Source: Epiperipatus broadwayi (Eukaryota > Onychophora > Udeonychophora > Euonychophora > Peripatidae). From it: a stretch of 64,000 nucleotides of DNA. The position numbers were made by a program, and so were the translations under genes. The stretch is taken from contig JAQFVV010000287.1 of assembly GCA_028023455.1 (NCBI GenBank), forward strand, positions 434,001 through 498,000. The letters run 5' to 3'. Shown here piece by piece: positions 62,401-64,000 of this stretch (positions are counted from its first letter, which is position 1; each line of letters starts with the position of its first letter). The notes beneath the pieces are model-generated. The model was given only the letters and a program-made list of their open reading frames with translations. It did not search any database and was not told the origin of the DNA.

Positions 62401-63519
62401 TTGCATTTTTTTCAGGGAATTTTATTTTATTTCCTTCTAACTATTTCAGTTACAAAGAAATCAAGTCATGTGTCACATGACCTAATTTAACAAGCTTGTA
62501 TTACAAATGTTATATAAAGAGCTCGCAAATAAGCTCTTAACAAGTCTTGCAGAATATCACCAACCCCAGACCGGTTTCTGCTACTGGCTTCCTCAGTGAG
62601 GTGCTAGCATATTCAACCATTAGATTAAAAATACTAGGACAAGCCCAACACTTTATCTAATGGATAACTATTAAATAGAAAATCTGAAATTTTCTGACTT
62701 TCATATGTCTTCCAATCTAGCTATCGAACTTAAATAGCCATATGGGACTGAACCAAGTTCAGATACACCATATAATAATAGTTTTAACAATATAAAATCA
62801 CCAAAGCCTTAATATCAAAAAATAAAATTACAAAAAAATCAAGTCATATGTCACATGACCTAATTTAACAAGCTTGAATTACTAGATAGGAATTTTATGC
62901 ACAAACCTTCCTGAATCCATTGATTAATCCTGCTTGCACTAAGTGGTGCTACTGTATGGATAGTTTTGCCTCTGTGAATTTAAATATTACTGTGCATTTT
63001 CTTCTAAAAAACACATTCTGAACATTCACTTTCAAAAATATAAACTCACTATTCTTAAATACAAATCATACACATCTACTTTATATTTAACAAATACATT
63101 CTGCTGAAGTAATAATATATTGCTTCCAAAAAAAAACTGTTTAAACAGCAAAGAACCTTTTCATATTGCAAATACCCTGTGTGGTTTAGCACAATTGGTA
63201 AAACATCTGATTTGGGATCTGGAGGTCCCTGGATAGATTCTGGCACTCACTCTCATGAACAGTTCCTAGCATACACCCATTCACTTTAGAATAACATATA
63301 TTTATAATCATCAAATAAATAATACAAAATAAACAAAATCTGCTTTTAATAACATAATCAAGTCTTTTTAATTTTTTGAATAATTATTAGAAAGGACTAC
63401 ATATATACCTGTATAGCTTTAGTATTCATACTGCTTGTTCCTCTTACATGAAGTAGATAACAATCTCCAGGTCCTTCATCTTGAGCATTGGCATTTCTAA
63501 AACCACTTGCTTTACCACC
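28090..63519 (-). CDS. Villin-like actin-binding protein, C-terminal half (9 exons; 5' end beyond window)
   Basis: Nine exons on the minus strand (63519-63409, 60832-60749, 60663-60608, 57663-57570, 55935-55732, 51321-51199, 43865-43797, 36901-36785, 28203-28090) read in one register for about 323 codons and end in TGA. In order they encode part of gelsolin repeat 5 ([17 protein letters not shown]), the G5-G6 link ([11 protein letters not shown]), repeat 6 ([48 protein letters not shown]), a short linker and a villin headpiece ([18 protein letters not shown], terminal SLF). Order, lengths and motifs match villin/advillin and not gelsolin, which lacks a headpiece. The family binds, caps, severs and bundles actin filaments under Ca2+ control in microvilli-like structures. 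Introns are 85 bp to 8.6 kb. The start, and repeats 1-4, lie beyond 64000. Villin versus advillin-type orthology cannot be decided here. Confidence 0.94.
29012..29130 (-). mobile_element. tRNA-related SINE, family F
   Basis: Minus strand: CTTGGTTTGGTGCAATGGTA (A-box-like head), a degenerate B-box region, then CTCAGACTTCTTATGAACTTC, the tail shared with the copies at 12975 and 33195. Confidence 0.5.
29555..29760 (-). mobile_element. Foldback family C half-copy with hammerhead module
   Basis: GAGGCAAGACTCTCTATACA and AGTAGTGCCACT mark the outer module; after TTTGTGCATAAAATCC it continues into the inner module, read on the minus strand as a hammerhead-like core (29657-29711). It matches 57219-57413 in inverse orientation. 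Confidence 0.65.
29657..29711 (-). ncRNA. Hammerhead ribozyme-like motif (family C)
   Basis: On the minus strand: CCAA..CCTCA, CTGATGA (29698-29692), a weak stem II, GAAACTAGTC (29678-29669), then TGGGGATATTGG. CCTCA pairs with TGGGG and CCAA with TTGG as stem I; ACTAGT is self-complementary (stem III) and GTC is the expected cleavage triplet. All core boxes are intact. Stem II pairs poorly. Activity is inferred only. Confidence 0.6.
29951..30165. mobile_element. Foldback family C, short hairpin copy
   Basis: The left arm runs from TCACTAGATGTCACATGATC to GCATCAAT and the right arm returns to GATCATGTGATGTTCAGCAG. The arms contain GAGGCAAACCTCTCC and its inverted match GGAGAATTTTACTTC. It lacks the inner hammerhead module. 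Confidence 0.7.
30268..30378 (-). mobile_element. tRNA-related SINE, family F (degenerate)
   Basis: Minus strand: GTGTAGTGCAGTTGTAGAGT (A-box-like), a TCTGGAATGTAATATTCTCA region and GATTCCAGTGCTGTCTT, laid out like the copies at 29012 and 63175. Confidence 0.4.
30692..30746. repeat. Short perfect-looking hairpin
   Basis: The arm AAAATACAACTGTAAC is matched by GCTACAGTTGTATTTT after a 15-base loop. No other family member was seen in the window. Confidence 0.5.
31745..32154. mobile_element. Foldback family D, long arms
   Basis: Left arm (31775-31925) and right arm (32000-32154) are inverted copies: ACTATTTCCATCATCTAAT against ATTAGATGATGGAAATAGT, and CACACAGGTTAGTATATACA against GCATATACTAACCTGTGTG. 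The centre has a tRNA-like B-box GGTTTGATTCT and the GTCACTGGTCAGGCCAG word shared with the copy at 39008-39688. The hammerhead-like boxes are eroded (CTGAAGA kept, GAAAC reads GGAAC). Confidence 0.75.
32908..33004 (-). mobile_element. tRNA-derived SINE, family E, with 16-bp target-site duplication
   Basis: Minus strand: TCAAGCGTTGATGGCTGAGT, GGTCAGCACAGC (A-box region), GGGTTCACGGGTTCACTTC (duplicated B-box-like word), GCCAATGCTTTGACACAGG. The 16-mer CTGGTCCATCTTTTTT flanks it exactly at 32892-32907 and 33005-33020, which is typical of LINE-driven insertion. Confidence 0.85.
33195..33312 (+). mobile_element. tRNA-related SINE, family F (first of two adjacent copies)
   Basis: TTTGGCACAGTTGATAGAAT head, GATCGATTCTAATACTTGC (B-box region), CGAACTTCTTATGAACTCC tail, then a GCC..T-rich end. 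A second copy in the same orientation begins within 15 bases. Confidence 0.65.
33325..33455 (+). mobile_element. tRNA-related SINE, family F (second copy)
   Basis: TGTGTGGTTCGGAGCAATTG head, GGTCCCAGGATTGATTCTG, GCTTGAACTTCCTACATAC tail and a run of T after AAAGCCATA. The head is close to that of the copy at 63175. Confidence 0.65.
36414..36752. mobile_element. Foldback family B with perfect 14-bp target-site duplication
   Basis: Arms at about 36482-36567 and 36657-36742 are inverted copies (CTCTATCTAGAATTATCCCC against GGGGATAATTCTAGATAGAG). The left end carries the family terminus AAAAAAATCAAGTCATACATC; the right arm is truncated. The 14-mer TATATAAAATAGAA flanks the whole unit (36400-36413 and 36753-36766). 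One arm keeps a hammerhead-like core. Confidence 0.82.
36613..36672 (+). ncRNA. Hammerhead ribozyme-like motif (family B)
   Basis: GAATATCC..TCTCA, CTGAAGA (36631-36637), stem II AGCT-loop-AGCT, GAAAC (36651-36655), CTGTT, then TGGGGATAATTC. GTT is an allowed cleavage triplet, and TCTCA/TGGGG plus GAATATCC/GGATAATTC (one bulge) form stem I. The facing arm has lost its copy. Confidence 0.65.
36785..36901 (-). CDS. Villin exon: linker and first half of headpiece
   Basis: 39 codons, phase 0, acceptor TTTTGCAG and donor GTATTT. After a polar linker ([15 protein letters not shown]) comes [20 protein letters not shown] then SCKE, the N-terminal subdomain of the villin headpiece. Where the family usually has SRKE this copy has SCKE, so the conserved Arg is a Cys. 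Confidence 0.94.
37895..38330 (+). pseudogene. RTE-type LINE, 3' end of reverse transcriptase ORF
   Basis: Plus-strand frame encodes [61 protein letters not shown] and [10 protein letters not shown] before stop codons. This is the C-terminal segment of RTE-clade LINE proteins. Two in-frame stops (a TGA near 38006, a TAG near 38121) inactivate it. A (GAT)n-like GATGATGATGATGATGG tail follows, as expected for RTE 3' ends. It is 5'-truncated and lies antisense to the host gene. Confidence 0.85.
38320..38508 (+). repeat. Two ~70-bp direct repeats flanking a CA microsatellite
   Basis: 38320-38390 and 38437-38508 both read TATGGGAAATCY, ATCTAATATTAAG, CAGTAAATATACAT with few differences. They begin directly at the LINE tail. 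Confidence 0.7.
38399..38431. repeat. (CA)n microsatellite
   Basis: About 15 uninterrupted CA units followed by a TA-rich stretch. Confidence 0.95.
39128..39190 (-). ncRNA. Hammerhead-like core without a clear stem I (family D, left arm)
   Basis: Minus strand: CTGAAGA (39168-39162), a perfect 5-bp stem II AGAGG/CCTCT, C, GAAAC (39139-39135), ATTGTA. Stem III can form as AC-ATT-GT. The sequence before CTGAAGA does not pair well immediately after GTA, so a complete ribozyme is uncertain. Confidence 0.35.
39301..39381 (+). repeat. tRNA-like head of foldback family D
   Basis: GGCTCAGTTGGTTAGAGCG is a near-canonical D-arm/A-box and GATTTGAATCT a degenerate T-arm/B-box. This would give the element an internal RNA polymerase III promoter. 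It is not a functional tRNA: the acceptor arm and anticodon stem do not close. Confidence 0.65.
39401..39470 (+). ncRNA. Hammerhead-like core, decayed (family D, right arm)
   Basis: CTGAAGA (39410-39416), stem II AGAGG/CCTCT, then AAAAC where the inverted left arm still has GAAAC. The G-to-A change would inactivate it. Confidence 0.3.
40055..40257. mobile_element. Foldback family C, near-perfect short hairpin
   Basis: 40055-40198 is a 144-bp near-perfect palindrome: CAGGCAAAACTCTTCATACA on the left, its inverted match ending GAGAGTTTTGCCTG on the right, and the inner word GCCTTCTGGCATCC paired with GGATGCCAGAAGGC. A 3' extension ends GTGATGTTTAGTGGTTTA. ATACATGTACGTA (40036-40048) and ATACATGTATGTA (40258-40270) flank it, a 13-bp duplication with one mismatch. 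Confidence 0.8.
41118..41175 (-). ncRNA. Hammerhead ribozyme-like motif (split foldback, left arm)
   Basis: Minus strand: CTGAAGA (41164-41158), stem II ATTGC-TGGG-GCAAT, GAAAC (41140-41136), TGTT, then ATAGTGG. GTT is an allowed triplet and ACT-GT a minimal stem III. Stem I pairs only distally (TTATA with TATAA). Confidence 0.5.
41311..43321. mobile_element. 2.0-kb element with TGTAACGA...TCGTTACA ends (possible solo LTR)
   Basis: It starts TGTAACGATCG and ends ATCGTTACA, that is TG...CA with an 8-bp inverted terminus as in many LTRs, and ATAT lies on both sides (the flanks are TA-rich, so this is weak). Base composition is less A+T-rich than the surroundings (for example CAGGGCGCCATCTAGG near 41370). 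It has no protein domain; the 87-codon minus-strand open frame at 41782-42045 matches nothing I know. A DNA transposon with short inverted ends is the alternative. Confidence 0.45.
43382..43444 (+). ncRNA. Hammerhead ribozyme-like motif (split foldback, right arm)
   Basis: TTTATTATA, CTGAAGA (43394-43400), stem II ATTGC-TGGG-GCAAT (5 bp), GAAACTGTC (43418-43426), then ATAGTGGG...TGTAATAAA. TTTATTATA pairs with TGTAATAAA as distal stem I, A-U closes next to the core, and GTC is the canonical triplet. All three conserved boxes are intact. Confidence 0.6.
43797..43865 (-). CDS. Villin exon: linker after repeat 6
   Basis: 23 codons, phase 0, acceptor TTTTGCAG and donor GTATAG. It encodes [18 protein letters not shown] and then IEITQ. 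The (T/S)YE(E/D)(L/I)K word directly after repeat 6 is shared with vertebrate villin. It is flanked by introns of 7.3 and 6.9 kb. Confidence 0.88.
44338..44427. repeat. 90-bp hairpin with hammerhead-like words
   Basis: CTAGTTGTTTCAGCTGAACC and the inverted match GGTTTAAGCAAAACAGCTAG form the stem. On the minus strand it contains CTGATGA (44375-44369) and GAAAC (44351-44347) at hammerhead spacing, but no cleavage triplet or stem I is evident. Confidence 0.4.
45106..46700 (-). pseudogene. RTE-type LINE fragment, reverse transcriptase domain
   Basis: Minus strand with several frameshifts. Near 46170 it encodes [12 protein letters not shown] (RT motif A), then [16 protein letters not shown] (motif B region, about 45985) and YFADDILF (motif C, catalytic DD intact, about 45865). 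The open frame 45816-45538 continues with [12 protein letters not shown], and the C-terminal segment to 45115 parallels the copy at 37895-38330. It ends in TGATGATGATG at 45117-45106. 5'-truncated near 46700. Same strand as the host gene. Confidence 0.85.
46820..47710 (+). pseudogene. hAT-superfamily transposase pseudogene (ZBED5/FAM200-like)
   Basis: The open frame 46820-47080 encodes a [11 protein letters not shown] motif followed, after a frame change, by a BED-finger second half [17 protein letters not shown] whose H..H pair is kept while the two expected Cys positions read Tyr (QVYVYN). Further on, in other frames, come IQLDESND (about 47482; cf. hAT LDESTD) and [16 protein letters not shown] (about 47650; cf. 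hAT TDGAPAMTG). These are the order and wording of vertebrate-type ZBED5/FAM200 hAT transposases. Stops and shifts throughout make it non-functional. The C-terminal dimerisation domain is absent. Confidence 0.75.
47737..48223. mobile_element. Foldback element (~490 bp), next to the hAT pseudogene
   Basis: Left arm 47737-47939 and right arm 47994-48223 are inverted copies: GATTAACGACTTTAAAAGAC against GTCTTTTAAAGTTGTTAATC, and CACACTAACGTTTG against CAAACGTTAGTGTG. The outer end reads CTTYGATAGYAG. TTTAAGACT occurs at 47718-47726 and 48224-48232, but the left copy sits 10 bases outside the arm. Diverged relatives lie at 18530 and 21845. Confidence 0.78.
49300..49500 (+). mobile_element. Foldback family B half-copy
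   Basis: AAGTGCTGGGTTTTGCG (family centre), GTTCTAGCTCCTCACTGAG, GGGGATAAGAATATTCTAG and AAGCTTGTTTGAGCTATTGG match the right half of 36414-36752 and 58371-58672. Confidence 0.7.
49345..49410 (+). ncRNA. Degenerate hammerhead motif (family B)
   Basis: CTCACTGAG has lost part of the CTGANGA box, but GCTCGAAACC keeps the C before GAAA. Stem III reads ACC-AATT-GAT, so a true loop is visible, with ATC in the triplet position. TGGGG pairs with CTCA. Probably inactive. Confidence 0.4.
51164..51184. repeat. (CA)n microsatellite
   Basis: About ten CA units, 15 bases beyond the donor site of the repeat-6 exon. Confidence 0.9.
51199..51321 (-). CDS. Villin exon: end of repeat 6
   Basis: 41 codons, phase 0 both sides, acceptor ATTTAG and donor GTAAGT. 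It encodes [20 protein letters not shown], then [16 protein letters not shown] and ends LWN. The KQG.EPP.FTG.F..WD pattern closes the last gelsolin repeat of villins. Confidence 0.96.
53413..53433. repeat. (ATT)n microsatellite
   Basis: Seven ATT units. Confidence 0.9.
54792..54943. mobile_element. Short foldback (152 bp, ~60-bp arms)
   Basis: CTTGCAAATAATTTTACTTT is matched by AAAGTAAAATTATTTGCAAG, and CATTCATTCAGTTTG by CAGACTGAATG. It shares no sequence with families B-D. Target duplication is unclear. Confidence 0.7.
55732..55935 (-). CDS. Villin exon: gelsolin repeat 6 core
   Basis: 68 codons, phase 0 both sides, acceptor TTAACAG and donor GTAAGT. It opens [20 protein letters not shown], continues through an acidic stretch with [16 protein letters not shown] (DD type-2 Ca2+ signature) and [14 protein letters not shown], and ends EQMAY. 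This is the sheet and start of the long helix of repeat 6. Confidence 0.96.
57219..57413 (+). mobile_element. Foldback family C half-copy with hammerhead module
   Basis: CACATGATCACCACTTCTTG, then the inner module CTCCTCACTG...GAAACTAGTCTGG, then GGATTTTATGCACAAGC and CATCCATTGATTACTCTGGC. Flanks TTAATAACATTTATATGT (57201-57218) and TTAATAACATTTACATGT (57414-57431) match in 17 of 18, but the right one also resembles family sequence, so it may not be a true target duplication. Confidence 0.65.
57255..57309 (+). ncRNA. Hammerhead-like motif with a mutated core (family C)
   Basis: CCAA..CCTCA, CTGATTA (57268-57274; G8 of CTGATGA is T), GAAACTAGTC (57288-57297), TGGAGATATTGG. Stems I and III match the copy at 29657-29711. 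The G8 change should abolish cleavage. Confidence 0.5.
57570..57663 (-). CDS. Villin exon: end of repeat 5 and linker to repeat 6
   Basis: 94 bp; the first base completes the Arg codon from the previous exon, then 31 codons including [20 protein letters not shown] and ending KRLQ. The EGQE..FW..LGGK..Y pattern is diagnostic of the villin/gelsolin end-of-repeat-5 segment. Acceptor ATCCAG, donor GTATTT. Confidence 0.94.
58397..58453 (-). ncRNA. Hammerhead ribozyme motif, type I-like (family B, left arm)
   Basis: Minus strand: GAATATCCTGG..CCTCA, CTGACGA (58435-58429), stem II TGC-CAGTA-GCA (3 bp), GAAACCGGTC (58417-58408), TGGGGATATTC. Stem I: CCTCA/TGGGG and GAATATC/GATATTC. Stem III is the self-complementary ACCGGT, too small for a loop, as in hammerheads that work as dimers. 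GTC is the cleavage triplet. Every conserved box is intact. Confidence 0.72.
58512..58574 (+). ncRNA. Hammerhead ribozyme motif, type I-like (family B, right arm)
   Basis: GAATATCC (58512-58519), CTCA, CTGATGA (58530-58536), stem II GC-CAGTA-GC with a C.A mismatch next to the core, GAAACCGGTC (58548-58557), TGGGG, GGATATTC (58567-58574). The 8-bp distal stem I is perfect. Predicted cleavage follows C58557. Confidence 0.72.
60510..60560 (+). repeat. Isolated GAAGAAG...CGAAACGTA motif
   Basis: TTGAAGA (one change from CTGAAGA), a partly pairing stem, ACAATCGAAACGTAG. Hammerhead spacing is kept but the first box is altered and stem I is not evident, so this is probably a relic of another ribozyme-bearing repeat. 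Confidence 0.3.
60608..60663 (-). CDS. Villin exon: gelsolin repeat 5, helix
   Basis: 56 bp, entering in phase 0 and leaving in phase 2 (the only non-zero phase among the eight junctions seen). It encodes [18 protein letters not shown] plus two bases of an Arg codon. GDEREMAK is the near-invariant start of the long G5 helix, with its Glu completing the Ca2+ site. Acceptor is TAATAG and donor GTATAT. Confidence 0.94.
60749..60832 (-). CDS. Villin exon: gelsolin repeat 5, Ca2+-site strand
   Basis: 28 codons, phase 0 both sides, acceptor CTTGTAG and donor GTAAAA. It encodes [16 protein letters not shown] followed by a hydrophobic strand ending VYVWAGK. The ND pair in LNSNDVFVL is the type-2 Ca2+-site signature of gelsolin repeats. 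It is separated from the next exon by only 85 bp. Confidence 0.94.
61430..61660. repeat. Diverged family B-like sequence with C13 run
   Basis: CACTAGATCTAAAAATACCA and CCAAAGCCAGCAGTTATCTAA parallel the family B centre. A run of 13 C at 61533-61545 interrupts it. No hammerhead core remains. Confidence 0.4.
62185..62320. mobile_element. Foldback family C, short copy
   Basis: AAACTCTCCATACAGTAG and its inverted match CTACTGTATGGAGAGTTT lie 62 bp apart with a partial inner repeat, followed by the family end CATAGGAAATGATGACC. Confidence 0.7.
62456..62665 (-). mobile_element. Foldback family B half-copy with hammerhead motif
   Basis: On the plus strand it starts AAGAAATCAAGTCATGTGTC, passes ACAAGCTTGTATTACAAATG and GAGCTCGCAAATAAGCTC, and ends in the family centre near 62660. 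It corresponds to one arm only. Confidence 0.75.
62552..62614 (-). ncRNA. Hammerhead ribozyme motif, type I-like (family B)
   Basis: Minus strand: GAATATGC..CCTCA, CTGAGGA (62596-62590), stem II GC-CAGTA-GC, GAAACCGGTC (62578-62569), TGGGG, GATATTC. All core boxes, the GTC triplet and both halves of stem I are present. Confidence 0.68.
62825..62975 (+). mobile_element. Chimeric foldback fragment (family B end joined to family C)
   Basis: AAATCAAGTCATATGTCACA to ACAAGCTTGAATTAC is the family B terminus; directly after it, AGATAGGAATTTTATGCAC and the words CATTGATTAATCCTGC and TACTGTATGGATAGTTTTGC are family C. The switch is near 62883. Confidence 0.7.
63175..63290 (+). mobile_element. tRNA-related SINE, family F
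   Basis: GTGTGGTTTAGCACAATTGG (A-box-like), ATTTGGGATCTGGAGGTCCC, GGATAGATTCTGGC (B-box-like), then a tail related to 33325-33455. A further degenerate head lies at about 63710-63800 (GGTCTTGGCACAACTGATAA). Confidence 0.6.
63409..63519 (-). CDS. Villin exon: gelsolin repeat 5, first part
   Basis: 37 codons, acceptor TTATTAG and donor GTATAT, phase 0 on both sides. It encodes [13 protein letters not shown]...[10 protein letters not shown] and ends NTKAIQ, the strand of G5 that in vertebrate villin reads as a short loop followed by LFQVQG...NTKA. Upstream exons are off the window. An A+T-rich flank (63523-64000) holds a short SINE-like fragment and no exon that I see. Confidence 0.92.
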
Positions 63520-64000
63520 CTAATAAAAACACAAATCTATTTTGATTCATTACTGTATTATATTGTTATTAAAATACAAACCAAAAAAAGTATTAATTTT
63601 TGTTATTTATTTTATCAAATATATTACTTATTTTTATGCAAAACATGTTTATTTGCGATTGTTTCAGTTTTTATTATATTACTGCTCAGTATAAAAAAAT
63701 CGTAAGCCGTTGGTCTTGGCACAACTGATAAGGAAATTATTTCAATATAGAATCCCATAGTTATTAGATGCAACATTTTATACTTTATTTTGCATTGAGC
63801 TAATAGATGGCGCTTAAATTCTCTCAAATTCTTCAAATGGAAAGTGAACTTTTAGATATTTTTGTTCATCACCAGTGCTAGACCATCAGCAATAGCATTT
63901 AAAAGCTCTAATGTGTAGTGTTAAAAACAAACTCTTACATTATATATATTACGTAATATATATGTGACTATATAGGGAGCTTCAAAGTTTTGGCTTATAA

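Larger units (their letters stand above)
60833..63408 (-). other. Villin intron (2.6 kb)
   Basis: Densely packed with fragments of foldback families B and C and one family F SINE, listed separately. The open frame at 61765-61947 shows no domain. Confidence 0.85.

Noticed and set aside
1-64000. CRISPR array, operon, ribosome-binding sites or rRNA
   Set aside because: Nothing of the kind is seen; spliced exons, SINEs and LINEs show the DNA is from an animal nucleus.

Overview
This is an A+T-rich (roughly 70-75% by eye) animal nuclear window. There are no bacterial-style operons. Coding sequence comes as short exons with GT/AG splice sites, separated by introns that are mostly several kilobases long and full of transposon remnants. 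The only host gene I can support is the 3' half of a villin-type actin-binding protein gene on the minus strand. Its last nine exons lie between 63519 and 28090 and its 5' part lies beyond 64000. The gene identity is secure. The species is not: an invertebrate with a large repeat-rich genome (mollusc or chelicerate, for example) fits, but nothing here decides it.

Layout. 1-1550: a 0.8-kb element with terminal inverted repeats and a short degenerate repeat. 1553-6505: a complete but dead Ty3/gypsy-class LTR retrotransposon with two LTRs and broken gag, protease, RT, RNase H and integrase. 6.5-28 kb: gene-poor A+T-rich DNA with tRNA-derived SINEs, direct repeats and a near-perfect palindrome of about 480 bp (24025-24507). 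28-64 kb: the villin gene. Its nine exons read in register: phase 0 at seven junctions and phase 2 at one, about 323 codons in total. They encode gelsolin repeats G5 (part) and G6, a linker and the C-terminal headpiece. Its introns hold two RTE-type LINE fragments, a hAT transposase pseudogene, a nested 2.0-kb LTR-like insertion, SINEs and many foldback elements.

The most interesting signal is in the foldback (inverted-repeat) elements. Several arms contain the conserved boxes of a hammerhead self-cleaving ribozyme (CTGANGA, then a small stem, then GAAAC, then a GTC/GTT cleavage triplet, with flanks that pair as stem I). The stem III is tiny and self-complementary (ACCGGT or ACTAGT). In at least two elements the two arms carry opposed copies on opposite strands. 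Several foldbacks are flanked by 13-17 bp direct repeats: 17 bp perfect at 39.0/39.7 kb, 14 bp perfect at 36.4 kb, 13 bp at 15.6 kb, and 13 bp with one mismatch at 40.0 kb. That is typical of target-primed reverse transcription and not of ordinary DNA-transposon MITEs. I read these as non-autonomous, ribozyme-bearing retroelements (Penelope-like or retrozyme-like relatives) that inserted as head-to-head inverted units. Sequence modules are shared and swapped between families. No autonomous partner for them is visible in the window.

All motif calls are from reading the sequence. No alignment, covariance-model or database search was run.
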